Source: Zoroaster sp. YZ-2022 (taxonomy: Eukaryota; Echinodermata; Asteroidea; Forcipulatida; Zoroasteridae). Taken from it: DNA of 64,000 bases. The stretch covers positions 27,274,258 through 27,338,257 of the forward strand of contig CM055817.1 of assembly GCA_029582265.1 (NCBI GenBank). The letters are read 5' to 3'. Numbering within the stretch: position 1 is the stretch's first letter; every line of letters starts with the position of its first letter. The translations under genes and the position numbers were made by a program. Below the pieces are notes generated by a model that was not told the origin of the DNA, did no database searches, and saw only the letters and a program-made list of their open reading frames with translations. Below, piece by piece: positions 33,871 to 47,800 of the stretch.

Positions 33871-36800
33871 TAGTTTTGTATTGTTTGCGGTGAAACCGCA
33901 TGCAAGTTGACGGTATTTTACAGAGGGCTATGTCTCCATGGAGGCCGTTTAAGGTACGAAAAAAATTCCAAATTCAAAAGTATGGTGTTTTTCTGAAAGG
34001 GGAGAACCTAAGCTTTAATTTAGATATAAAATTATCGGCCTCCCTTGAAAACTTTAAAAGTTATTCCCAACCATAGAAATGTTTTTTTTGTAACACTGTA
34101 TAGTGCTCTATTGTTTGCGGTGAAACCGCATGCAAGTTGACGGTATTTACAGAGGGCTAAGTGTCCATGGAGGCCGTTTAAGGTACGAAAAAATTATCCA
34201 AATTCAAAAGTATGGTGTTTTTCTGAAAGGGAAGAACCTAAGCTTTAATTTAGATATAAAATTATCGGCCTCCCTTGAAAACTTTAAAAGTTATTCCCAA
34301 CCATAGAAATGTTTTTTTTTTTTGTAACACTGTATAGTGCTGTAATGTTTGCGGTGAAACCGCATGCAAGTTGACGGTATTTTACAGAGGGCTATGTCCA
34401 TGGAGGCCGTTTAAGGTACGAAAAAATTATCCAAATTCAAAAGTATGGTGTTTTTCTGAAAGGAGAACCTAAGCTTTAATTTAGATATAAAATTATCGGC
34501 CTCCTTGAAAACTTTAAAAGTTATTCCCAACCATAGAAATGTTTTTTGTAACACTGTATAGTGTTGTATTGTTTGCGGTGAAACCGCATGCAAGTTGACG
34601 GTATTTTACAGAGGGCTAAGTGTCCATGGAGGCCGTTTAAGGTACGAAAAATTATCCAAATTCAAAAGTATGGTGTTTTTCTGAAAGGGGAGAACCTAAG
34701 CTTTAATTTAGATATAAAATTATCGGCCTCCCTTGAAAACTTTAAAAGTTATTCCCAACCATAGAAATGTTTTTTTTTGTAACACTGTATAGTGCTGTAT
34801 TGTTTGCGGTGAAACCGCATGCAAGTTGACGGTATTTTACAGAGGGCTAAGTGTCCATGGAGGCCGTTTAAGGTACGAAAAAAATTATCCAAATTCAAAA
34901 GTATGGTGTTTTTCTGAAAGGGGAGAACCTAAGCTTTAATTTAGATATAAAATTATCGGCCTCCCTTGAAAACTTTAAAAGTTATTCCCAACCATAGAAA
35001 TGTTTTTTTTGTAACACTGTATAGTGCTGTATTGTTTGCGGTGAAACCGCATGCAAGTTGACGGTATTTTACAGAGGGCTAAGTGTCCATGGAGGCCGTT
35101 TAAGGTACGAAAAAAAATTCCAAATTCAAAAGTATGGTGTTTTTCTGAAAGGGGAGAACCTAAGCTTTAATTTAGATATAAAATTATCGGCCTCCCTTGA
35201 AAACTTTAAAAGTTATTCCCAACCATAGAAATGTTTTTTTTGTAACACTGTATAGTGCTGTATTGTTTGCGGTGAAACCGCATGCAAGTTGACGGTATTT
35301 TACAGAGGGCTATGTCCATGGAGGCCGTTTAAGGTACGAAAAAATTATCCAAATTCAAAAGTATGGTGTTTTTCTGAAAGGGAGAACCTAAGCTTTAATT
35401 TAGATATAAAATTATCGGCCCCTTGAAAACTTTAAAAGTTATTCCCAACCATAGAAATGTTTTTTTGTAACACTGTATAGTGTTGTATTGTTTGCGGTGA
35501 AACCGCATGCAAGTTGACGGTATTTTACAGAGGGCTAAGTGTCCATGGAGGCCGTTTAAGGTACGAAAAAATTATCCAAATTCAAAAGTATGGTGTTTTT
35601 TCTGAAAGGGAGAACCTAAGCTTTAATTTAGATATAAAATTATCGGCCTCCCTTGAAAACTTTAAAAGTTATTCCCAACCATAGAAATGTTTTTTTGTAA
35701 CACTGTATAGTGTTGTATTGTTTGCGGTGAAACCGCATGCAAGTTGACGGTATTTTACAGAGGGCTAAGTGTCCATGGAGGCCGTTTAAGGTACGAAAAA
35801 ATTATCCAAATTCAAAAGTATGGTGTTTTTCTGAAAGGGGAGAACCTAAGCTTTAATTTAGATATAAAATTATCGGCCTCCCTTGAAAACTTTAAAAGTT
35901 ATTCCCAACCATAGAAATGTTTTTTTGTAACACTGTATAGTGCTGTATTGTTTGCGGTGAAACCGCATGCAAGTTGACGGTATTTTACAGAGGGCTAAGT
36001 GTCCATGGAGGCCGTTTAAGGTACGAAATAATTATCCAAATTCAAAAGTATGGTGTTTTTCTGAAAGGGAGAACCTAAGCTTTAATTTAGATATAAAATT
36101 ATCGGCCTCCCTTGAAAACTTTAAAAGTTATTCCCAACCATAGAAATGTTTTTTTTGTAACACTGTATAGTGATGTATTGTTTGCGGTGAAACCGCATGC
36201 AAGTTGACGGTATTTTACAGAGGGCTATGTCCATGGAGGCCGTTTAAGGTACGAAATAATTATCCAAATTCAAAAGTATGGTGTTTTTCTGAAAGGGGAG
36301 AACCTAAGCTTTAATTTAGATATAAAATTATCGGCCTCCCTTGAAAACTTTAAAAGTTATTCCCAACCATAGAAATGTTTTTTTTGTAACACTGTATAGT
36401 GCTGTATTGTTTGCGGTGAAACCGCATGCAAGTTGACGGTATTTTACAGAGGGCTAAGTGTCCATGGAGGCCGTTTAAGGTACGAAATAAATTCCAAATT
36501 CAAAAGTATGGTGTTTTTCTGAAAGGGGAGAACCTAAGCTTTAATTTAGATATAAAATTATCGGCCTCCCTTGAAAACTTTAAAAGTTATTCCCAACCCT
36601 AGAAATGTTTTTTTTGTAACACTGTATAGTGCTGTATTGTTTGCGGTGAAACCGCATGCAAGTTGACGGTATTTTACAGAGGGCTAAGTGTCCATGGAGG
36701 CCGTTTAAGGTACGAAAAAATTATCCAAATTCAAAAGTATGGTGTTTTTCTGAAAGGGGAGAACCTAAGCTTTAATTTAGATATAAAATTATCGGCCTCC

Positions 36801-39800
36801 CTTGAAAACTTTAAAAGTTATTCCCAACCATAGAAATGTTTTTTTTTGTAACACTGTATAGTGCTGTATTGTTTGCGGTGAAACCGCATGCAAGTTGACG
36901 GTATTTTACAGAGGGCTAAGTGTCCATGGAGGCCGTTTAAGGTACGAAAAAATTATCCAAATTCAAAAGTATGGTGTTTTTCTGAAAGGGAGAACCTAAG
37001 CTTTAATTTAGATATAAAATTATCGGCCTCCCTTGAAAACTTTAAAAGTTATTCCCAACCATAGAAATGTTTTTTTTGTAACACTGTATAGTGCTGTATT
37101 GTTTGCGGTGAAACCGCATGCAAGTTGACGGTATTTTACAGAGGGCTAAGTGTCCATGGAGGCCGTTTAAGGTACGAAATAATTATCCAAATTCAAAAGT
37201 ATGGTGTTTTTCTGAAAGGAGAGAACCTAAGCTTTAATTTAGATATAAAATTATCGGCCTCCCTTGAAAACTTTAAAAGTTATTCCCAACCATAGAAATG
37301 TTTTTTTTTGTAACACTGTATAGTGCTGTATTGTTTGCGGTGAAACCGCATGCAAGTTGACGGTATTTTACAGAGGGCTAAGTGTCCATGGAGGCCGTTT
37401 AAGGTACGAAAAATTATCCAAATTCAAAAGTATGGTGTTTTTCTGAAAGGGAGAACCTAAGCTTTAATTTAGATATAAAATTATCGGCCTCCCTTGAAAA
37501 CTTTAAAAGTTATTCCCAACCATAGAAATGTTTTTTTTTGTAACACTGTATAGTGCTGTATTGTTTGCGGTGAAACCGCATGCAAGTTGACGGTATTTTA
37601 CAGAGGGCTATGTCCATGGAGGCCGTTTAAGGTACGAAATAATTATCCAAATTCAAAAGTATGGTGTTTTTCTGAAAGGGGAGAACCTAAGCTTTAATTT
37701 AGATATAAAATTATCGGCCTCCCTTGAAAACTTTAAAAGTTATTCCCAACCATAGAAATCTTTTTTTTTGTAACACTGTATAGTGCTGTATTGTTTGCGG
37801 TGAAACCGCATGCAAGTTGACGGTATTTTACAGAGGGCTAAGTGTCCATGGAGGCCGTTTAAGGTACGAAAAAATTATCCAAATTCAAAAGTATGGTGTT
37901 TTTCTGAAAGGAGAACCTAAGCTTTAATTTAGATATAAAATTATCGGCCTCCCTTGAAAACTTTAAAAGTTATTCCCAACCCTAGAAATGTTTTTTTTGT
38001 AACACTGTATAGTGCTGTATTGTTTGCGGTGAAACCGCATGCAAGTTGACGGTATTTTAGAGGGCTAAGTGTCCATGGAGGCCGTTTAAGGTACGAAAAA
38101 ATTATCCAAATTCAAAAGTATGGTGTTTTTCTGAAAGGGGAGAACCTAAGCTTTAATTTAGATATAAAATTATCGGCCTCCCTTGAAAACTTTAAAAGTT
38201 ATTCCCAACCATAGAAATGATTTTTTTGTAACACTGTATAGTGCTGTATTGTTTGCGGTGAAACCGCATGCAAGTTGACGGTATTTTACAGAGGGCTATG
38301 TCCATGGAGGCCGTTTAAGGTACGAAAATAATTATCCAAATTCAAAAGTATGGTGTTTTTCTGAAAGGGAGAACCTAAGCTTTAATTTAGATATAAAATT
38401 ATCGGCCTTGAAAACTTTAAAAGTTATTCCCAACCATAGAAATGTTTTTTGTAACACTGTATAGTGTTGTATTGTTTGCGGTGAAACCGCATGCAAGTTG
38501 ACGGTATTTTACAGAGGGCTATGTCCATGGAGGCCGTTTAAGGTACGAAAAAATTATCCAAATTCAAAAGTATGGTGTTTTTCTGAAAGGAGAACCTAAG
38601 CTTTAATTTAGATATAAAATTATCGGCCTGCTTGAAAACTTTAAAAGTTATTCCCAACCATAGAAATCTTTTTTTGTAACACTGTATAGTGTTGTATTGT
38701 TTGCGGTGAAACCGCATGCAAGTTGACGGTATTTTACAGAGGGCTAAGTGTCCATGGAGGCCGTTTAAGGTACGAAAAAATTATCCAAATTCAAAAGTAT
38801 GGTGTTTTTCTGAAAGGGGAGAACCTAAGCTTTAATTTAGATATAAAATTATCGGCCTCCCTTGAAAACTTTAAAAGTTATTCCCAACCATAGAAATGTT
38901 TTTTTTGTAACACTGTATAGTGCTGTATTGTTTGCGGTGAAACCGCATGCAAGTTGACGGTATTTTACAGAGGGCTATTGGTCCATGGAGGCCGTTTAAG
39001 GTACGAAAATGTTTTCCAAATTCAAAAGTATGGTGTTTTTCTGAAAGGGGAGAACCTAAGCTTTAATTTAGATATAAAATTATCGGCCTCCCTTGAAAAC
39101 TTTAAAAGTTATTCCCAACCATAGAAATGTTTTTTTTTGTAACACTGTATAGTGCTGTATTGTTTGCGGTGAAACCGCATGCAAGTTGACGGTATTTTAC
39201 AGAGGGCTAAGTGTCCATGGAGGCCGTTTAAGGTACGAAAAAAATTTCCAAATTCAAAAGTATGGTGTTTTTCTGAAAGGGGAGAACCTAAGCTTTAATT
39301 TAGATATAAAATTATCGGCCTCCCTTGAAAACTTTAAAAGTTATTCCCAACCATAGAAATGTTTTTTTGTAAAACTGTATAGTGCTGTATTGTTTGCGGT
39401 GAAACCGCATGCAAGTTGACGGTATTTTACAGAGGGCTAAGTGTCCATGGAGGCCGTTTAAGGTACGAAAAAATTATCCAAATTCAAAAGTATGGTGTTT
39501 TTCTGAAAGGGAGAACGTAAGCTTTAATTTAGATATAAAATTATCGGCCTCCCTTGAAAACTTTAAAAGTTATTCCCAACCATAGAAATGTTTTTTTTGT
39601 AACACTGTATAGTGCTGTATTGTTTGCGGTGAAACCGCATGCAAGTTGACGGTATTTTACAGAGGGCTAAGTGTCCATGGAGGCCGTTTAAGGTACGAAA
39701 AAATTATCCAAATTCAAAAGTATGGTGTTTTTCTGAAAGGGAGAACCTAAGCTTTAATTTAGATATAAAATTATCGGCCTCCCTTGAAAACTTTAAAAGT

Positions 39801-40069
39801 TATTCCCAACCATAGAAATGTTTTTTTTGTAACACTGTATAGTGTTGTATTGTTTGCGGTGAAACCGCATGCAAGTTGACGGTATTTTACAGAGGGCTAT
39901 GTCCATGGAGGCCGTTTAAGGTACGAAAAATTATCCAAATTCAAAAGTATGGTGTTTTTCTGAAAGGGGAGAACCTAAGCTTTAATTTAGATATAAAATT
40001 ATCGGCCTCCCTTGAAAACTTTAAAAGTTATTCCCAACCATAGAAATGTTTTTTTTGTAACACTGTATA

Positions 40070-40300
40070 GTGATGTATTTTTTGAGGTGAAACCGCATGC
40101 AAGTTGACGGTATTTTACAGAGTGCTATGTCCATGGAGGCCGTTTAAGGTACGAAAAATTATCCAAATTCAAATGTATGGTGTTTTTCTGAAAGGGGAGA
40201 ACCTAAGCTTTAATTTAGATATAAAATTATCGGCCTGCTTGAAAACTTTAAAAGTTATTCCCAACCATAGAAACCTTTTTTTGTAACACTGTATAGTTTT
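40070..40300 (+). repeat. Partner of the diverged monomer at 33.7 kb
   Basis: Shares CAAATG (40170), CCTGCTTG, GAAACC and TAGTTTTG with the 33.7-kb copy, and like it is followed one monomer later by GTGCTCTATTG (about 40526; 34105 in the other). The first part of this monomer differs (GTATTTTTTGAGGTG, CAGAGTGCT), so the shared block starts inside the monomer. Confidence 0.75.
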
Positions 40301-41660
40301 GTATTGTTTGCGGTGAAACCGCATGCAAGTTGACCGTATTTTACAGAGGGCTAAGTGTCCATGGAGGCCGTTTAAAGTACGAAAATTATCCAAATTCAAA
40401 AGTATGGTGTTTTTCTGAAAGGGGAGAACCTAAGCTTTAATTTAGATATAAAATTATCGGCCTCCCTTGAAAACTTTAAAAGTTATTCCCAACCATAGAA
40501 ATGTTTTTTTGTAACACTGTATAGTGCTCTATTGTTTGCGGTGAAACCGCATGCAAGTTGACGGTATTTTACAGAGGGCTAAGTGTCCATGGAGGCCGTT
40601 TAAGGTACGAAAAAATTATCCAAATTCAAAAGTATGGTGTTTTTCTGAAAGGGAGAACGTAAGCTTTAATTTAGATATAAAATTATCGGCCTCCCTTGAA
40701 AACTTTAAAAGTTATTCCCAACCATAGAAATGTTTTTTTTGTAACACTGTATAGTGCTCTATTGTTTGCGGTGAAACCGCATGCAAGTTGACGGTATTTT
40801 ACAGAGGGCTATTTTACCATGGAGGCCGTTTAAGGTACGAAATAATTATCCAAATTCAAAAGTATGGTGTTTTTCTGAAAGGGGAGAACCTAAGCTTTAA
40901 TTTAGATATAAAATTATCGGCCTCCCTTGAAAACTTTAAAAGTTATTCCCAACCATAGAAATGTTTTTTTTGTAACACTGTATAGTGATGTATTGTTTGC
41001 GGTGAAACCGCATGCAAGTTGACGGTATTTTACAGAGGGCTATGTCCATGGAGGCCGTTTAAGGTACGAAAAAATTATCCAAATTCAAAAGTATGGTGTT
41101 TTTCTGAAAGGGAGAACCTAAGCTTTAATTTAGATATAAAATTATCGGCCTCCTTTGAAAACTTTAAAAGTTATTCCCAACCATAGAAATGTTTTTTTGT
41201 AACACTGTATAGTGTTGTATTGTTTGCGGTGAAACCGCATGCAAGTTGACGGTATTTTACAGAGGGCTATGTCCATGGAGGCCGTTTAAGGTACGAAAAA
41301 TTATCCAAATTCAAAAGTATGGTGTTTTTCTGAAAGGTAGAACCTACGCTTTAATTTAGATATAAACTTATCGGCCTCCCTTGAAAACTTTAAAAGTTAT
41401 TCCCAACCATAGAAATGTTTTTTTTTGTAACACTGTATAGTGCTGTATTGTTTGCGGTGAAACCGCATGCAAGTTGACGGTATTTTACAGAGGGCTATGT
41501 GTCCATGGAGGCCGTTTAAGGTACGAAAAAAATATCCAAATTCAAAAGTATGGTGTTTTTCTGAAAAGGGAGAACCTAAGCTTTAATTTAGATATAAAAT
41601 TATCGGCCTCCTTGAAAACTTTGAAAGTTATTCCCAACCATAGAAATGTTTTTTTTAGTA

Positions 41661-41890
41661 ACACTGTATGTGTGAGGAATGTTTGCGGTGAAACCTCATG
41701 CAAGTTGACGGTATTTTACAGATGGCTACATGGAGGCCGTTTAAGGTACGAAAAAATTATCCAAATTCAAAAGTATGGTGTTTTTCTGAAAGGGGAGAAC
41801 CTAAGCTTTAATTTAGATATAAAATTATCGGCCTCCCCTTGAAAACTTTAAAAGTTATTCCCAACCATAGAAATGTTTTTTTGTAACACT
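41661..41890 (+). repeat. Diverged satellite monomer with shortened junction
   Basis: Starts ACTGTATGTGTGAGGAATG in place of ACTGTATAGTGCTGTATTG, has CCTCATG for CCGCATG (breaking the hairpin and the SphI site) and GATGGCTACATGG for the usual GAGGGCT..TCCATGG. The deletions happen to join two frames into the longest open frame of the array (41474-41842, 122 codons), which is a chance product. Confidence 0.75.
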
Positions 41891-44800
41891 GTATAGTGCT
41901 GTATTGTTTGCGGTGAAACCGCATGCAAGTTGACGGTATTTTACAGAGGGCTAAGTGTCCATGGAGGCCGTTTAAGGTACGAAATAATTATCCAAATTCA
42001 AAAGTATGGTGTTTTTCTGAAAGGGGAGAACCTAAGCTTTAATTTAGATATAAAATTATCGGCCTCCCTTGAAAACTTTAAAAGTTATTCCCAACCATAG
42101 AAATGTTTTTTTTTGTAACACTGTATAGTGCTGTATTGTTTGCGGTGAAACCGCATGCAAGTTGACGGTATTTTACAGAGGGCTAAGTGTCCATGGAGGC
42201 CGTTTAAGGTACGAAAAATTATCCAAATTCAAAAGTATGGTGTTTTTCTGAAAGGGGAGAACCTAAGCTTTAATTTAGATATAAAATTATCGGCCTCCCT
42301 TTAAAAGTTATTCCCAACCATAGAAATGTTTTTTTTGTAACACTGTATAGTGATGTATTGTTTGCGGTGAAACCGCATGCAAGTTGACCGTATTTTACAG
42401 AGGGCTAAGTGTCCATGGAGGCCGTTTAAGGTACGAAATAATTATCCAAATTCAAAAGTATGGTGTTTTTCTGAAAGGGGAGAACCTAAGCTTTAATTTA
42501 GATATAAAATTATCGGCCTCCCTTGAAAACTTTAAAAGTTATTCCCAACCATAGAATTTTTTTTTTGTAACACTGTATAGTGCTGTATTGTTTGCGGTGA
42601 AACCGCATGCAAGTTGACGGTATTTTACAGAGGGCTAAGTGTCCATGGAGGCCGTTTAAGGTACGAAAAATTATCCAAATTCAAAAGTATGGTGTTTTTC
42701 TGAAAGGGGAGAACCTAAGCTTTAATTTAGATATAAAATTATCGGCCTCCCTTGAAAACTTTAAAAGTTATTCCCAACCATAGAAATGTATTTTTTTGTA
42801 AAACTGTATAGTGCTGTATTGTTTGCGGTGAAACCGCATGCAAGTTGACGGTATTTTACAGAGGGCTAAGTGTCCATGGAGGCCGTTTAAGGTACGAACA
42901 AATTATCCAAATTCAAAAGTATGGTGTTTTTCTGAAAGGGAGAACCTAAGCTTTAATTTAGATATAAAATTATCGGCCTCCCTTGAAAACTTTAAAAGTT
43001 ATTCCCAACCATAGAAATGTTTTTTTTGTAACACTGTATAGTGCTGTATTGTTTGCGGTGAAACCGCATGCAAGTTGACGGTATTTTACAGAGGGCTAAG
43101 TGTCCATGGAGGCCGTTTAAGGTACGAAATAATTATCCAAATTCAAAAGTATGGTGTTTTTCTGAAAGGAGAGAACCTAAGCTTTAATTTAGATATAAAA
43201 TTATCGGCCTCCTTGAAAACTTTAAAAGTTATTCCCAACCATAGAAATGTTTTTTTGTAACACTGTATAGTGCTGTATTGTTTGCGGTGAAACCGCATGC
43301 AAGTTGACGGTATTTTACAGAGGGCTATGTGTCCATGGAGGCCGTTTAAGGTACGAAAAAATTATCCAAATTCAAAAGTATGGTGTTTTTCTGAAAGGGG
43401 AGAACCTAAGCTTTAATTTAGATATAAAATTATCGGCCTCCCTTGAAAACTTTAAAAGTTATTCCCAACCATAGAAATGTTTTTTTTGTAACACTGTATA
43501 GTGCTGTATTGTTTGCGGTGAAACCGCATGCAAGTTGACGGTATTTTACAGAGGGCTGGCGTCCATGGAGGCCGTTTAAGGTACGAAAAAAATTATCCAA
43601 ATTCAAAAGTATGGTGTTTTTCTGAAAGGGAAGAACCTAAGCTTTAATTTAGATATAAAATTATCGGCCTCCCTTGAAAACTTTAAAAGTTATTCCCAAC
43701 CATAGAATTGTTTTTTTGTAACACTGTATAGTGCTGTATTGTTTGCGGTGAAACCGCATGCAAGTTGACGGTATTTTACAGAGGGCTAAGTGTCCATGGA
43801 GGCCGTTTAAGGTACGAAAAAATATCCAAATTCAAAAGTATGGTGTTTTTCTGAAAGGGGAGAACCTAAGCTTTAATTTAGATATAAATTATCGGCCTCC
43901 CTTGAAAACTTTAAAAGTTATTCCCAACCATAGAAATGTTTTTTTGTAACACTGTATAGTGCTGTATTGTTTGCGGTGAAACCGCATGCAAGTTGACGGT
44001 ATTTTACAGAGGGCTAAGTGTCCATGGAGGCCGTTTAAGGTACGAAATAATTATCCAAATTCAAAAGTATGGTGTTTTTCTGAAAGGGGAGAACCTAAGC
44101 TTTAATTTAGATATAAAATTATCGGCCTCCCTTGAAAACTTTAAAAGTTATTCCCAACCATAGAAATGTTTTTTTTTGTAACACTGTATAGTGCTGTATT
44201 GTTTGCGGTGAAACCGCATGCAAGTTGACGGTATTTTACAGAGGGCTAAGTGTCCATGGAGGCCGTTTAAGGTACGAAAAAATTATCCAAATTCAAAAGT
44301 ATGGTGTTTTTCTGAAAGGGGAGAACCTAAGCTTTAATTTAGATATAAAATTATCGGCCTCCCTTGAAAACTTTAAAAGTTATTCCCAACCATAGAAATG
44401 TATTTTTTTGTAAAACTGTATAGTGCTGTATTGTTTGCGGTGAAACCGCATGCAAGTTGACGGTATTTTACAGAGGGCTAAGTGTCCATGGAGGCCGTTT
44501 AAGGTACGAAATAATTTTCCAAATTCAAAAGTATGGTGTTTTTCTGAAAGGGGAGAACCTAAGCTTTAATTTAGATATAAAATTATCGGCCTCCCTTGAA
44601 AACTTTAAAAGTTATTCCCAACCATAGAAATGTTTTTTTTTTGTAACACTGTATAGTGCTGTATTGTTTGCGGTGAAACCGCATGCAAGTTGACGGTATT
44701 TTACAGAGGGCTAAGTGTCCATGGAGGCCGTTTAAGGTACGAAATAATTATCCAAATTCAAAAGTATGGTGTTTTTCTGAAAGGGGAGAACCTAAGCTTT

Positions 44801-47800
44801 AATTTAGATATAAAATTATCGGCCTCCCTTGAAAACTTTAAAAGTTATTCCCAACCATAGAAATGTTTTTTTTGTAACACTGTATAGTGCTGTATTGTTT
44901 GCGGTGAAACCGCATGCAAGTTGACGGTATTTTACAGAGGGCTATGTGTCCATGGAGGCCGTTTAAGGTACGAAAAAATTATCCAAATTCAAAAGTATGG
45001 TGTTTTTCTGAAAGGGGAGAACCTAAGCTTTAATTTAGATATAAAATTATCGGCCTCCCTTGAAAACTTTAAAAGTTATTCCCAACCATAGAAATGTTTT
45101 TTTTGTAACACTGTATAGTGCTGTATTGTTTGCGGTGAAACCGCATGCAAGTTGACGGTATTTTACAGAGGGCTAAGTGTCCATGGAGGCCGTTTAAGGT
45201 ACGAAAAATTATCCAAATTCAAAAGTATGGTGTTTTTCTGAAAGGGGAGAACCTAAGCTTTAATTTAGATATAAAATTATCGGCCTCCCTTGAAAACTTT
45301 AAAAGTTATTCCCAACCCTAGAAATGTTTTTTTTGTAACACTGTATAGTGCTGTATTGTTTGCGGTGAAACCGCATGCAAGTTGACGGTATTTTACAGAG
45401 GGCTAAGTGTCCATGGAGGCCGTTTAAGGTACGAAAAAATTATCCAAATTCAAAAGTATGGTGTTTTTCTGAAAGGGAGAACCTAAGCTTTAATTTAGAT
45501 ATAAAATTATCGGCCTCCCTTGAAAACTTTAAAAGTTATTCCCAACCATAGAAATCTTTTTTTGTAACACTGTATAGTGCTGTAGTGTTTGCGGTGAAAC
45601 CGCATGCAAGTTGACGGTATTTTACAGAGGGCTATGTCCATGGAGGCCGTTTAAGGTACGAAATAATTATCCAAATTCAAAAGTATGGTGTTTTTCTGAA
45701 AGGGAGAACCTAAGCTTTAATTTAGATATAAAATTATCGGCCTCCCTTGAAAACTTTAAAAGTTATTCCCAACCATAGAAATGTTTTTTTTTTGTAACAC
45801 TGTATAGTGCTGTATTGTTTGCGGTGAAACCGCATGCAAGTTGACGGTATTTTACAGAGGGCTAAGTGTCCATGGAGGCCGTTTAAGGTACGAAAAATTA
45901 TCCAAATTCAAAAGTATGGTGTTTTTCTGAAAGGGAGAACCTAAGCTTTAATTTAGATATAAAATTATCGGCCTCCCTTGAAAACTTTAAAAGTTATTCC
46001 CAACCATAGAAATGTTTTTTTTGTAACACTGTATAGTGCTGTATTGTTTGCGGTGAAACCGCATGCAAGTTGACGGTATTTTACAGAGGGCTATGTGTCC
46101 ATGGAGGCCGTTTAAGGTACGAAAAATTATCCAAATTCAAAAGTATGGTGTTTTTCTGAAAGGGGAGAACCTAAGCTTTAATTTAGATATAAAATTATCG
46201 GCCTCCCTTGAAAACTTTAAAAGTTATTCCCAACCATAGAAATGTTTTTTTTGTAACACTGTATAGTGGTGTATTGTTTGCGGTGAAACCGCATGCAAGT
46301 TGACGGTATTTTACAGAGGGCTATGTCCATGGAGGCGGTTTAAGGTACGAAATAATATATCCAAATTCAAAAGTATGGTGTTTTTCTGAAAGGGAGAACC
46401 TAAGCTTTAATTTAGATATAAAATTATCGGCCTCCCTTGAAAACTTTAAAAGTTATTCCCAACCATAGAAATGTTTTTTTTTGTAACACTGTATAGTGCT
46501 GTATTGTTTGCGGTGAAACCGCATGCAAGTTGACGGTATTTTACAGAGGGCTAAGTGTCCATGGAGGCCGTTTAAGGTACGAAAAAATTATCCAAATTCA
46601 AAAGTATGGTGTTTTTCTGAAAGGGGAGAACCTAAGCTTTAATTTAGATATAAAATTATCGGCCTCCCTTGAAAACTTTAAAAGTTATTCCCAACCATAG
46701 AAATGTTTTTTTTTTTGTAACACTGTATAGTGCTGTATTGTTTGCGGTGAAACCGCATGCAAGTTGACGGTATTTTACAGAGGGCTAAATGTCCATGGAG
46801 GCCGTTTAAGGTACGAAAAAATTATCCAAATTCAAAAGTATGGTGTTTTTCTGAAAGGGGAGAACCTAAGCTTTAATTTAGATATAAAATTATCGGCCTC
46901 CCATGAAAACTTTAAAAGTTATTCCCAACCATAGAAATGTTTTTTTTTTTTTGTAACACTGTATAGTGCTGTATTGTTTGCGGTGAAACCGCATGCAAGT
47001 TGACGGTATTTTACAGAGGGCTAAGTGTCCATGGAGGCCGTTTAAGGTACGAAAAAAATATCCAAATTCAAAAGTATGGTGTTTTTCTGAAAGGGGAGAA
47101 CCTAAGCTTTAATTTAGATATAAAATTATCGGCCTCCCTTGAAAACTTTAAAAGTTATTCCCAACCATAGAAATGTTTTTTTTTGTAACACTGTATAGTG
47201 CTGTATTGTTTGCGGTGAAACCGCATGCAAGTTGACGGTATTTTACAGAGGGCTATGTCCATGGAGGCCGTTTAAGGTACGAAATAATTATCCAAATTCA
47301 AAAGTATGGTGTTTTTCTGAAAGGGGAGAACCTAAGCTTTAATTTAGATATAAAATTATCGGCCTCCCTTGAAAACTTTAAAAGTTATTCCCAACCATAG
47401 AAATGTTTTTTTTTGTAACACTGTATAGTGCTGTATTGTTTGCGGTGAAACCGCATGCAAGTTGTCGGTATTTTACAGAGGGCTATGTCCATGGAGGCCG
47501 TTTAAGGTACGAAAAATTATCCAAATTCAAAAGTATGGTGTTTTTCTGAAAGGGAGAACCTAAGCTTTAATTTAGATATAAAATTATCGGCCTCCTTGAA
47601 AACTTTAAAAGTTATTCCCAACCATAGAAATGTTTTTTTGTAACACTGTATAGTGCTGTATTGTTTGCGGTGAAACCGCATGCAAGTTGACGGTATTTTA
47701 CAGAGGGCTAAGTGTCCATGGAGGCCGTTTAAGGTACGAAAAAATTATCCAAATTCAAAAGTATGGTGTTTTTCTGAAAGGGGAGAACCTAAGCTTTAAT

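Noticed and set aside
41474..41842. 122-codon + strand open frame within the satellite
   Set aside because: It spans parts of two monomers and exists only because local deletions remove stops. Other monomers have stops or frameshifts at the same positions, and the translation is simply satellite sequence.
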